This document shows, one piece after another, positions 45,236 through 57,103 of a stretch of DNA of 64,000 nucleotides. This stretch comes from Zizania palustris. Its lineage: Eukaryota; Streptophyta; Magnoliopsida; Poales; Poaceae. Each line of letters begins with the position of its first letter. Position 1 is the first letter of the stretch. The notes beneath the pieces were generated by a model. The model was not told the origin of the DNA and searched no databases. It saw only the letters and a program-made list of their open reading frames with translations. Made by a program: the position numbers and the translations under genes. Where the stretch lies: the NCBI GenBank assembly GCA_019279435.1, contig JAAALK010000024.1:1-64000 (forward strand), read 5' to 3'.

Positions 45236-45741
45236 TTGATAGATAGATAAACACAACAAACTACTCTCGGTGCATCGCCACCCTTGGCACTCTGAGCTGG
45301 TCTGCATCGCTTCAATCTCCGGCGAAGAGGTGATTCCCACCACCACGACAATCGTATCAGTTAGATCAGTGTCTTTTGAGGCTGCATCGTTTTGATCTCT
45401 TGTAGCATTGGCTTGGTCAGAACGATTGCTGGTTTATCTTGGCATATTTGCTAGGTTTAAGGATGTATCGCTATGATCTCTTAGATTGATGTAAGTTGGG
45501 TATTATGGTTCAAGACTTCATCGGTTGAGTCTGACATCTTGACCCATTTATCTAATTTATTTTGTACACCATTCATCTGAATAAGGCATGCCTGATATGT
45601 TAAAGTACTATTGATTATTCATGACTTGGCAACTATCTTGGTTAGGTCTGATCTTGTTGTTATGATGATTTAATAGTATGGATGCATTCTCTGGTATGTT
45701 TTATTTAGTTTCTATTGAAGTACAAACCAATAGGTTATCCT
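45236..45741 (+). repeat. Partial B-type LTR, left half
   Basis: It restarts at LTR-internal sequence homologous to about 44350 (CGGTGCATCGCCACCC) and runs until Sirevirus A. It continues at 60285-60650. The last five bases ATCCT are the target duplication of A. Confidence 0.7.
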
Positions 45742-47698
45742 TGAGGAGCCATGCTGAATAGCGTGGGCCTCATGGCTCCAGAAGTGATGAGTCATTGTCA
45801 ATGATAGTCAAAGAGGACAAAAGAAGAGGAGATCTGCTGTTTCATGGGCCGCGTGTGACTCAGGTACACGGGCAGCGAGCGACTGTCGGGATGAGAGAGC
45901 TGCGAAGTCGGGCTGGCCCAATCCGGGTACATGGGCCAGAAGCAGTAGAAGACCCACTGGGCTGTTGACCAGGGTTGACTCAGGTACACGGGCGGTGAGT
46001 GATTGCCAAGCTGAGAGAGCTGCGGAATCGGGCCGGCCCAATCCTGGTACCTGGTGCAAAGTCGGTGGAGGCTTTGTCAGTTTCGGCGCAAAACTGACAA
46101 CCATTGATCTTGTATCCGACTGTCCAGAAAAGAAGCCGTAGTCGCTACGAAAACTTAGCTTCCGGATAAGTCATCTGTATCTCTAGGCCCACAGTCAGTC
46201 AGTCGTGTCTGTAAAAATACCTAAGGGCAGTAGAGTCTTTTCCTTTATTCCTACGTCTGTAAAAAACCCTAAGGGGCTGGTGGAATATTCCTAGTGTTGG
46301 GCAGCCTATAAATAGGACCCCAATCCCTAGGGTTAGGTCACCCTTTTGGCTGAAATCAATACTACTCCTTTGGGTCATTTTTGTCTCTTGCACTTTCTCT
46401 TTCCTTTCCTGTTCATGTGTGCGCCGCCAAGATAATTGTTGTTGTTCATCTATTTTGTTCCCTGCTGTTAGATGATTCTATTCCTTCTGTTTCATGTGAT
46501 GCATCCCATTTAATGGATTTGCAGTTCTCGGTTTGCTCACAGCGATTTTATTCCTGTTTTTGAGGGCTTCGGATTGCTTCTGTTGCGTGTGTTCTTCAAG
46601 CAAGTAGTACAAGTTCTTGCTGTTGCAAGTAGTACTACTACACTGTAGCAATAGTACACTAGTACCAGCTTTTTGCTTTTACTGCTCAACTTTTTGATCG
46701 AGTTGACAGGACTAAAGTCCCTTTTCTGGCTGTTCTCTGTCGAAGCCCCTTCTCTGTTCGAAGCCCCTCAGCTCCGTGAGGTTGGCTTCGATCTAACATC
46801 TTCGAAGGCTTCGCTTGAACTTCGGCTTCATTTTTGTGCTGTGTCTCTAGCTTCGCAGAACACTTTGCACTCTGTCAGCTTCACATACTTCGATAGTCTT
46901 TGCGAAGGTGTTCTCAGTCACGAGCTGTTCGAAGTCGATACTTCATCAGGCTTCAGAGTTAGCTTCGAAACTTATCTCATTGATAGACTTCGTTTTGGTT
47001 TCTCTATCGCGTGTCAGCTTCATTTCTCTTTTCGAAGGTTGCTTTTTCGAAGGTAGAGTGTAGGCTTCGAATTTGGTTTCTGTGTCGTGTGACAGGCTTC
47101 GCTTCCTTGTTCGAAGGTTGTCCGTCTATGGGTTGCGTTCGAAGTATTCTGTTCGAAGGATAGGCTTCGAAGCACTCGGTTCGAAGCTAGCTTCGATACT
47201 TCCGTACTACGCTTCGAAGCATACTTCGCTCCCGGCCACTTCGAACTAGGCTAGACCAAAACATACCTTCGGCATTTTCATAATAGCCTTCGGCAGGCTT
47301 CGCAACTAACCTCCGAAGCAGACTTCGACCAGCGAAGCAGGCTTCGACGACCAAAGCAGACCTCGACGGGTGAAGCAGGCTTTGCCAAGTTCCAAACAGG
47401 AGACAAATCTGAACAATAACTTCTCATCTCACTTTATATATATTTAGATCATTTCATTGAGAAGTTTGGCCTGACATGTCTAGTATACTTTGTTTATCTG
47501 CCTAGGTGCACTGCTTTGGTAGTTCTCTGTTTAACATCAGTTGATTCTAGGCTAGATACCTTTAGACTTAGGCTATCTGTTCATTTTCTGTTGATTAGTC
47601 TTTTGAGGTGCGTTGGGGGGTGGGAACAGGCCATATATTCGAAAGAATTTTTAAGGCGCCCATTCACCCCCCCTCTGGTCGCTACTTTCGGTCCTACA
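45742..47698 (+). repeat. 5' LTR of Sirevirus A
   Basis: 1957 bp. TATAAATA at 46308-46315. The last third is dense in TTCGAAG-type palindromes, for example GCTTCGAAGC at 47164 and 47211. It differs from the 3' LTR at several dozen positions, plus one patch near 46985-47035 with altered sequence. Confidence 0.93.
46308..46315 (+). promoter_or_regulatory. LTR TATA box, Sirevirus A
   Basis: CCTATAAATAGGACCCC is conserved at 58894 in the 3' LTR and on the minus strand at 21689-21682 in A'. Confidence 0.72.
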
Positions 47699-47700
47699 AG

Positions 47701-47712
47701 TGGTATCAGAGC
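47701..47712 (+). other. Primer-binding site, Sirevirus A
   Basis: TGGTATCAGAGC, the initiator tRNA-Met complement, starts two bases after the LTR. Confidence 0.92.
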
Positions 47713-47763
47713 GAGGTTAGGGTTTTTCCATACCTTAACCGGTTCTAAACCCTAGTAGTGACC

Positions 47764-50515
47764 ATGACGTCTCCTGGCAAGGTCCCGTCCTTGGAAGCCT
47801 ATGGCTATAACTATTGGAAGACTCGCATGCGAGCCTATCTCATGAGCCAGGGTTCGAACATTTGGGACATTTCCGTTCACACCACGTTTGTCATATTGCT
47901 AGTCGCTGAGCATGGTACTACTGGTATCATTGCTCAGCATCTGAGCAACAGTAAGGCTGTGAACATTCTTTTCTCTGGTTTAGGTCCCACTGAGTTTGAG
48001 CGTGTGAGCCATCTCACCACTACGAGAGAGATCTGGGCTACCCTCAAGGGACACCATGAGGGAACAACACAGGTCAAGGCTCGGCTCTATCAGACCTACC
48101 GGCGTGAATATGAGAATTTCACACAGAAGTCGGGTGAATCTGTTGAGGCTTTGTTTGGTCGTTTTCAGTCGATCATAAACAAGCTTCGGGATAACAAGGC
48201 TGAGGGTGCTCAGTTAGTCTCAGATCATGAGCAGGCGCTCAAGGTTCTCCATACCTTGGACCCAAAGATCTAGGAGATCAAGGTATCTTCTATCATTGAG
48301 ATTACTTCTTATGATACCTTCACCATTTCTAAGTTGTTTAGCAAGTTGAAGGCTACTGAGGTTGATCTCTAGCTGAGATCAAATCTTACTGGTTCTGGAT
48401 CAAAATCTCTGGCCCTTGCTACACCTTCTGTTGATCCTTCTTCTGTGAGCTATGCTGGGTTCTCTTTGATGTCTATCACTGAGGACCAGCTTGAGTTGTT
48501 GGGAGATGATGATTTGTGTCTTTTTAACAACCGGGTGCGTCGTGTCTATGACAAGAGAATGTTCAAAAGACATGGCACAAAATCCGGGTGCTTTGAGTGT
48601 GGTGATCCAGGACACTTCATCGCCGACTGCCCCAAGCGCAATGGTCACAAGAAGGGAACCGGTGGTGGCTTCCACTACTCCGGCAAGCATGAGAGCTCAT
48701 CCTTCAACAAGGGCAAGCCGAAGACTCGATTCATCAAGAAGGCCCTGAAGGACTACCGGCGAGAGAACAAGAAGCATGACAAGGCCTTCTTCGCCGAGAT
48801 GGAGAAGAGCTACTCCAAGCGGTCCACGTCTTCTTCCTCTTCATCGAGCTCAAGCGATGAGGAGATCGCCATTAGGAAGGGGAAGGACAAGGACGATCCG
48901 GCGGGTCTCTGCTTCGTGGCCTTCGGAGACAAGCCGAAGAGCCGCTCACACCAGCGCCGAAGATCCCGCAAGAGTTTCTGTTCAATGGCTCTTGGGGATA
49001 AGGAAGAAAAGAGCTCCTTCGATGACTCCGACGACGACGACAACAAGGTATCATCCTACGAGCGCGAAATCGTTGATTTACTTGAGATCAATCGTCAGGA
49101 GTTGAAATATCGGGAAAAACTGCTTAGGGGGGCTAAGAAGAGGATAGATGAGTTAGAGAGTGAGCTTGCCGTGGCCAACGGCAGAATTGAGAGTCTATCT
49201 TCTTCCCCTTGCTTGGGTGATAGCAGTGAGTGCCCAAAGTGTGAGGTGCTTCTGTGTGACCTGTCGACTCTGAAGTCCAGGTACACATAAAGGGTTGATG
49301 AGAGGGACGCTTTGGCCACTGAGCTTGAAAGCGCTCAGCTGGAGGTGAAAGATGCTCAAGCCACTGTCGTCGCACCCTGTGTTGATTGCCCATCTCATCT
49401 AGCTGTCTTAGCTGAGCTGAAATCCAAGAGCGATAAACAGTTGGGTGATTTGGAGAGGTTAAGAGCTGAGCTTGTGCAGACTAGGCTAGAGCTTGAGACA
49501 TTGTCAGTTCCACCCACTGTCTGTGAGAACTGATTGTCTCTTAGAATGGAATTGATTAAGATAAAAGCCGAGAAGTCTGTTCAAGTAGAGAGTGAGTGTG
49601 AGACCTGCTTGTCTCAGGTGGAGGTTCTAGCTTCCTTGAGAGAGGAGCTATCAGATTCTCAGAATGAGAATTTTTACCTCCGTTCCATCCTGAGTTGGAT
49701 CAGTGCCAGAGAGCCTCAGCTCGGCATGATGATCCAGCAGTTCTAAGAGGCAGGATGGGTTTGGAGTAGGTTATACCTACACCAAGGCTGACTTTGAGAG
49801 TGCCATTAGCCGGGCAGTGGAGTGGAGTAAAATGACTCCAGAGTAGAGGTATCCCAAGACTCACTCCACTGAGTCCTCCTAGGCTTGTCAGCCAAAGGAT
49901 GGAGTGATTCATGAACCACCCAAAGCTCCACCTAAGAAGCCTATCTGGGTTCCAAAGCCCAAACACCTCTACTCTTCTCTAGACTCTCTTCCTGGACCTT
50001 CTCAGCCCAAGAAGACAACACCTAACACCACTAAGCCCAAGAACCCAAAGCCTCAACCACATCCCAAGAAGCCCACCTATCATTGTGAGTACTGTCAGAG
50101 ATACGGGCATCTTGCGGAGTTTTGCTTCAGGAGGAAGCGGGTTGAGAGAGCAGAGAGAGCTTATGGTGGTCAGGAGCAGTTCTACCAGCAGGGTGGTAGA
50201 CTGCGTGTTCCTCGACGCGGGGAGAGGCTGGAGGCCAGGCCGCGTCGTGTAGGTGGTGGTAGAGGAGACGACTTTCTTGCCCGTGCTCCAGTTGGTGGTG
50301 TCCATTCCGGCAGAGTTCTAGGCCGTGTTGGCTACGGTTCTGGACCTCGTGGCCGCAGGTTTAGGCAGAACCGAGGACCGCGCTTTGAGCCGCATTTTGG
50401 TCCAAACTCTCATGATGATTTCTGCTTTCCGTCTTTTGAGCAGATGGCTCGACACTGGTTTAGCTCTTTTGCTAAATCTGGTGGCGGACCATTTGCTCCC
50501 ACTTACAGCCACTGA
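47764..50515 (+). pseudogene. gag of Sirevirus A
   Basis: It starts MTSPGKVPSLEAYGYNYWKT at 47764. The UBN2-type segment includes REIWATLKGHHEGTTQ. The first CCHC knuckle CFECGDPGHFIADC is at 48589-48630, a poly-Ser/DEE segment near 48830, coiled-coil-like helices to 49740, and a second knuckle CEYCQRYGHLAEFC at 50084-50125, followed by an Arg/Gly-rich tail. Stops at about 48272, 48371, 49289 and 49531; a one-base insertion near 49744 changes frame. The frame ends at 50515, overlapping pol. Confidence 0.9.
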
Positions 50516-53500
50516 TTGTGTCGGATCGGGGACTGGAGGACGTTTGGATCATGGACTCAGGATGCTCTCACCACATGACGGGACATCGCAGATGGTTCTC
50601 CAGTCTCACTCCCCCGAGCTCCAAAGAGTACATCACGTTTGGGAACAGTGGTCAAGGGAAGGTAAGTGGCATAGGCTCTATTCGCATTTCAGATCATTTC
50701 TCTTTGAAGAATGTTGCTTTGGTTAAGAATTTGAACTTCAATTTGATTTCTGTTTCGCAACTTCTCGAGGATGGTTTGGAAGTGCGTTTTAAGAAGGGCA
50801 ATTCTTCTGTGTTTGATTCTAGAGGGTCTTTGATTTGCCAGATTTTACCATTCGGTAAAGTTTTTCAAATTGACTTCTCTAGTTCTTTTGGCCCTTCTCG
50901 CTGTTTGATTGCTGGATCCTCCTCTGAGCTCTGGAAGTGGCATAGGAGGTTAGGTCATTTGAGTTTGATCTGCTAGTCAGGTTGAGCTCTATGGACCTCA
51001 TCCGAGGATTGCCCAAGCTTAAGATGGAGAAGGATCTAGTTTGTCATCCCTGTCGTCATGGGAAAATGGTTGTTGCTTCTCACTCACCTGTGACTCAGGT
51101 GATGACTTCGTATCCGGGTGAGCTTTTACACTTGGACACTGTTGGTCCAGCTCGGGTACGTTCAGTCGGTGGGAAGTGTTACACACTTGTGATTGTTGAC
51201 GACTTCTCTCGATTCTCGTGGGTTTTCTTTTTGGAGTCTAAGGACGAAACTTTTCAATTTGTTCATGACCTGATTTTGAAGCTGAAGAATGAGAACAATG
51301 GTCGGATGCGAGCAATTCGCTCCGACAACGGCTCTGAGTTCAAGAACTCTCAGTTCGTCAGCTTCTGTAGTGATCAGGGTCTAGACCATCAGTTTTCTTC
51401 TCCTTATACTCCCCCACAGAACAGCGTTGTGGAACGAAAGAACCGCATGCTAGTCGAGATGGCCAGGACGATGTTCGATGAGCACAGGACTCCTAGGAGG
51501 TTTTGGGATGAAGCCATGAACACGGCTTGCTATCTGGCCAACCGCATTTTTCTTCGAGCTTACTTAGGTAAGACTTCGTATGAGTTGCGGTTTGGCAGAC
51601 AGCCCAAGGTGAGTCACTTGCGAGCGTTTGGCTGTAAGTGCTTTGTGCTCAAGAAGGGAGGGCATTTGGACAAGTTTGAGTCTCGTTGTTGGGATGGTGT
51701 TTTTCTTGGTTATGCATTGCATTCTTGAGGTTTCCGTGTTTGGAAACTCGAAACCCAACAGCTTGTCGAGACTTGCGAAGTTTCATTTGATGAGTCCTTG
51801 CCTTCTTTAACTCCTTCTTTGAGCCTTCTAGTGATGATGAGCTCGGAGAGTCCATCTTCGAGGAAGATGAGGATACTCTAGCTGCTGATGAGGGTGGGCC
51901 TTCTGCACCCCCTGCAGAGCCCACACCTTTCTGAGACTTCGACTGAGGATGAGGGTGGACCTTTGATCACTTCTTCCACTACGATTGAGCCCCCTCAGTC
52001 GAGTCCAGAGGTGCCAGCTGCTGACTCCGGTGAGGTGACTTCAGATCACTAGGGAACCCGAGCAGCTCAGCGTGACCATCCCTTAGAGCTCATCATAGGT
52101 GATTTGACTGAGTGAACTTTGCGTTCTTCTACCTCTCTTGATGTGTTTGCTGAATCTGCGTTTGTTGCATCTTTTGAGCCCAGAGATGTTTCTCATGCTC
52201 TTTCTGATTCTAATTGGATTAATGCTATGCAAGAAGAGCTTGAGAACTTTGTCCGCAATCGGGTTTGGACACTAGTTGAGCCGCCACCAGGATGCAACCC
52301 CATAGGCACCAAGTGGGTATTCAAGAACAAACAAGGTGAAGATGGGGTTGTGGTGCGCAACAAAGCTCGACTAGTTGCCTAGGGTTTTTGCCAGAAGGAA
52401 GGTATTGACTTTGAAGAAACCTTCGCCCCTATTGCCCGTCTTGAGTCCATTCGTATTCTTTTAGCTTTTGCCATTTCGAAGGGTTTTAAGCTTTTTCAAA
52501 TGGATGTCAAGAGTGCTTTTCTGAACGGGTACATAGAAGAGGAGGTTTATGATAGGCAACCCCCCGGTTTTGAGAACCCTAAGTTTCCTCGACATGTTTT
52601 TAAATTGCAAAAAGCTTTATACGGGTTGAAGCAAGCCCCCAGGGCTTGGTATGACCGGTTGAAGCAATTTTTGTTTGGGAAGGGCTTTGTGATGGGTTCT
52701 GTGGATAAGACTCTCGTTCTGCTCAAAGTTGCTTCAGATTTCTTAGTTGCTCAGATTTACGTGGACGATATTATTTTTGGCGGTACTACTGATTCTCTTG
52801 TGTCCAAGTTTTCTGAGCAGATGCACAGTGAGTTTGAGATGAGCCTCATGGGTGAGCTCAAGTATTTCTTAGGGCTCCAGATCAAGCAGACCAAGGACGG
52901 CACCTTCATCCACCAAGGTAAGTACACTCGTGATATGCTTAAGAAATTTGACTTTGGTGGAGAATTGAAGCCGCAGATGACCCCGATGGGCACATCTGGG
53001 GGCCTGGACAAGGACGAGAGCGGCGTCAAGGTCAATGATAGAGAGTTTCGAGGGATGATTGGTTCACTGCTGTATTTGACGGTGACCAGACCGGACATTC
53101 AGTTCGCCGTGGGACTGTGCGCGCGCTTCCAGTCTTCACCTCGCACGTCTCACCGGCAGGCTGTCAAGCGCATCTTCAGGTATCTCACTTATGTGCCCGA
53201 TCTTGGTCTTTTCTATTCAGCATCATCTTCTCTCGATTTATCTGGCTTTTCTGATGCCTATTTTGGTGGGTGCCGGTTGGATCACAAGTCGACATCCGGT
53301 ACTTGCTAGTTTCTTGGTTCTTCTCTTGTCTCTTGGTCTTCTCGAAAGCAATCTGGAGTTGCTCTTTCAACCACAGAGGCTGAGTACGTAGCTGCTGCTA
53401 GCTGCTGCTCACAGTTGGTTTGGATGATTTCCACTCTGCGAGATTTTGGGTTGTTCTTTCCTACCAGAGTTCCCTTGTTTTGCGACAGTACTAGTGCAAT

Positions 53501-53720
53501 TAGTGTAGGGAAAAACCCATGTCTCCATTCAAAAACCAAACACATTGATGTGCACTTTCACTTTCTACGGGATCAATATGAGAAAGGTGTCATTGACCTT
53601 GTTCATGTTGATACCCATCATCAGTTGGCTGATATTTTCACCAAACCCCTAGATCAGTCTACATTTGAGCATTTACGATGGGATTTGGGTGTTGTGTATC
53701 CTTTCTATGATATTTTGCGT
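50473..53720 (+). pseudogene. pol of Sirevirus A
   Basis: Protease DSG at 50554-50562. GAG-pre-integrase HRRLGHLS near 50940 with a one-base deletion after it. Integrase with HLDTVGPAR, IRSDNGSEF and PPQNSVVERKNRM (51120-51450). RT with DVKSAFLNGY (52503) and YVDD (about 52758). RNase H with FCDSTSAISVGKNP and HQLADIFTKPLDQ (53480-53660). Stops near 51726, 52050, 52113, 52380 and 53307. Pol lies in the -1 frame relative to the gag tail, as in A'. Confidence 0.92.
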
Positions 53721-53807
53721 CAGTTTTCTTTCTTCTTTACTCTTTTCTTGAGTTTTTATGTGTGTGTTCATATCATACATATTCATATATCACACTTTAG
53801 AGCTGCT

Positions 53808-56800
53808 TGTCACGCCCCGATTTAATAAATCAGGACCTTTATTGAAATTCCAAAGAAAATCAATAAACCAAGACGTTCATCAAGCGACCACGTACAATAC
53901 GGGCAAGCATTCATGGTTCGTAGACCGCATTAATACAAAAGTGAATGAAAATGAAGAGAAACTAATAAAATCAAGGGTCCTAGATGAATGCCTCCTTCCA
54001 GTGTCGCCTTGACTGGGTCACTACTCCAGACCTGCATCCTCCTCGTAGTAGACGGGCTCTGATGGTGTAAGTCAACGGGGTGAGTACAGATGTACTCAGC
54101 AAGCCACCGAATGTAAATATAATGCAAGATAATAACAAGGGAGATAGTGGCTAGTTTTGCGGAAGCGAGTAATTTGTAAAGCAATTTAATGTGAACAATT
54201 ATTAGTACTGAAACGTAAACATGTGTATGCATCATCATCTTCTAACTCGAGGGGTACAGTCAGCCCCACCTCGCTCAACAGTCCTTACATGCCATGAATA
54301 ACTCAATCATTCAAACAATTGTAAACTAACTGCGAGTAGTCACACAACCCGCCCTTGGCCGTGGGCTTGGCTTTTCGAAAAGATTAAATTACTCTGATCA
54401 GAGATGTACCACTGTACCCACAAGGCACGCACTCATCACCTACACCAAAGTGTAACGAGATGACCCATTTCACGGGAACTCGTGCCAAAACCTTCCATAT
54501 AGTCCTCCCCGACTCAACAGCACCCTCTTATAGGTTTCATATGGTGTCCCGATGCGTCGGAGCCCCACCATACCCCCCCTTGAGCCTTGTCGGTACAAGT
54601 CGCCCGCAGGCTTTCCCCTTGCCCCCTCCACTATGGTGCATCGAGTCGGAGCATTCCATACTTCCAGTTAGGACTTTCCCATTAGACTTGTGGTTGGTAC
54701 GGAAGTGCTTTGCAACAGATCCCGCAGACCGGTCCTTATAGTGCCCCGGGTGCGACAAACCAATGCCCGAGCTTGGACCAGGAACCCACCATACTTATAA
54801 CTTAGCCAACTCCAACAGAGTCCAGAGACGAGAATAACGGGGAAATTCATATACAGAATCCAGCTATCTACGACTCATTCTTTTTATCCTATAGCAGTTG
54901 TGCCGGTACATTGGGCACTAGCTAATAATTTTATAGTAGAGTGACAAGGAGTTAAGGCTCAATAAGCATGGCTTGGGTTTGCACACAAGGACGGGGATCT
55001 AATAAATATAAGTGTAAGGTTTTGATATTTGACTAATGCAATATTAACCTATGAGTTATAGCGATAATTTATTAAAACATGGGCTCAATAATGATCAACT
55101 GTTTCCACAGAGGTGGTCGATGACTTGCCTTGATCAGCAAATGGGGATGGAGGAACCTCGGGGTAGAACTCCGGCTCCTCGACGAACTCGTAGTCTTCCT
55201 GATACGGAAAAATAAACAATACATTCAATAAACAGATAAAAATCCACCAAATACTAAACATACATGTTGGTTATGTGAATTAATATTTTAATATTCTGAT
55301 GTTTGGTATAAAATAGTAAAGCTTAACTTTTTAGGGTTTTTCCTAATTTATTTTCTGTATTAATAATTTTAACCCTAAGGGGTTTTTATTCAATTATTTA
55401 TTAAAAATATTTTGGGTAACAGTAACATACTGTTTTTATGGCATTAATGTGTAGAGAATAATATGCTGAATTTAACAAAATTTGAATGGTGAAATTTGGA
55501 GTTAAAATGAGCAAGTTATGAATTTTCAAAGTTTAAATCAATTTCTGGAATTTTATTTAAACTGGAAAATGGGCTCTGGTCCACGGTGAGCCAGGCCCAC
55601 GGTGGACCAGTGACTGCGCGCGTGAGCAAAACCGATCTGGATCGTCCGATCCAGATCAAGCGGCCAGGCGCGAGGTGGGTGGTTTAAGTGAAAACGGACG
55701 GCTGCGATTAGATCCTGCGAATCGGTACGACGTGGATGCACCAGATCGCTCGAGGGTTTTACGTGGAGATCGACGGCTGAGAGGCCTCGATACCCCTTTG
55801 ACCAGATCCGAGGGCCTAGATTAAATCCCGAAGGGATTTAATCCTAGCCCTCCGATCGCGATCGTGCGGTCACGGCGTGATCCGGCACGGCACGACGTAA
55901 GGGGGCACGTACCCCCCTTCGTCTCCGGCGACGGCGGCCTCGGGTGCGACAGCGACGGCGGCGGCGAGCGCCTAGGGACCTGGCTATTGGCAAAAATGGA
56001 ATGAGGAGGGGAGGGCGGTCATGACCGTACCTTCGACGGTGAAGATGGAGGTCCAAAGGTGACCGGCGGCGAGGGTAGACAGTGAGGGGTCTTCGGGAGC
56101 TTGACGGCGATGGTTGTTCGATGGTCCTCACGGCCGTTGGAGGCGTGGCCGAGGCGGGCTGACGACGACAGACCCGACGGTGGCGGTGGCTAGGGCGAAG
56201 GGGGCCGGGATCGACGGCGATCGGCGACCGGAGGTGGAGCAGGGGAGAAGAGCCAAAAGCCGAGAGGGAGCGCTCTCGAGTGCTTAGCTCAGGTTTAGGC
56301 GGTGTGGCTGAGGGCGGTGGTTGAAGGGGGTTTATATAGGGGGTCGCCGGCGTCTAGATGGCAGGGAACCAAGGGGTTCCTCGAGCTCCGGCGAGGGCTT
56401 TCCAAGCTTCGGGTATGCATTCCATAAGCATGAAACCGCATGGCTCAAGGATGGAAAGGGGGCGGTGGCACTCGGGGAAGGCGATCCGGGGGTTATCGGG
56501 CGAGATTGGGCGGGATCGGGCTGCCGGCGGCGAGGAGAACAGAAAGGAATCACCGGGGAGAAGGAAGGGGGGATCCCCTTCCCTGGAGAAGACGAATCTG
56601 ACAGGTGGGCTCCACCTGTCAGTGGGCGAGCGGGAAAACGAGCGCCGACAGGCGGGGCCGAGCGGTCAGAGGAAGGGGGCGGGCGCACGAGGATGACCGG
56701 TGGGGCCGAGGCTAGCGCGGGCGGGAGAGAGAGGAGGGAGTGGCACCGACAGACGGGCCCCACTGGTCAGCGACTCATGGCTGGGATGGGCTGGGCTGAC

Positions 56801-57103
56801 GGTGATTTCAGGGTTGAGGCCCAATAAGGATTTAAATTCTTTTCTGATTTACAATAATTCCAGTAATTCATATATTTGATTTAGGGTTGAATCACTATTG
56901 ATAAAAATTTGGAAAAATTCCTAAAAATATATTTTGGCCTCTAGTTTATCTCATAAAATTTTCAAGTCTGGATTTTGAATATTTTTCCCTGTTTGGCTTT
57001 ATTAGGGCTCTTTTAAGGGTTTTTCTTCAATTATAAATTCCAGAAATCCTTTTAATATTATTTTTCTTTATTTTATTTCCTTTTTACTTTTTAGGGTGTT
57101 ACA
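53808..57103 (-). repeat. Probable 3.3 kb solo LTR
   Basis: On the minus strand it begins TGTAACACCCTAAAAAG and ends CGGGGCGTGACA, with exact CTGCT duplications outside (53803-53807 and 57104-57108). Sirevirus A' has the uninterrupted site. I see no second copy of the ends inside and no coding domain. A minus-strand TATATAAA lies at 56338-56331. Very GC-rich around 55560-56800, A/T-rich at the right. The TGTAACACCC start and length recall long Tat-lineage grass LTRs; a non-autonomous element with undetected LTRs is the alternative. Confidence 0.72.

Noticed and set aside
56321..56827. Overlapping long frames on both strands
   Set aside because: They lie in very GC-rich LTR sequence with few stops, have low-complexity Arg/Gly/Pro composition and no recognisable domain.
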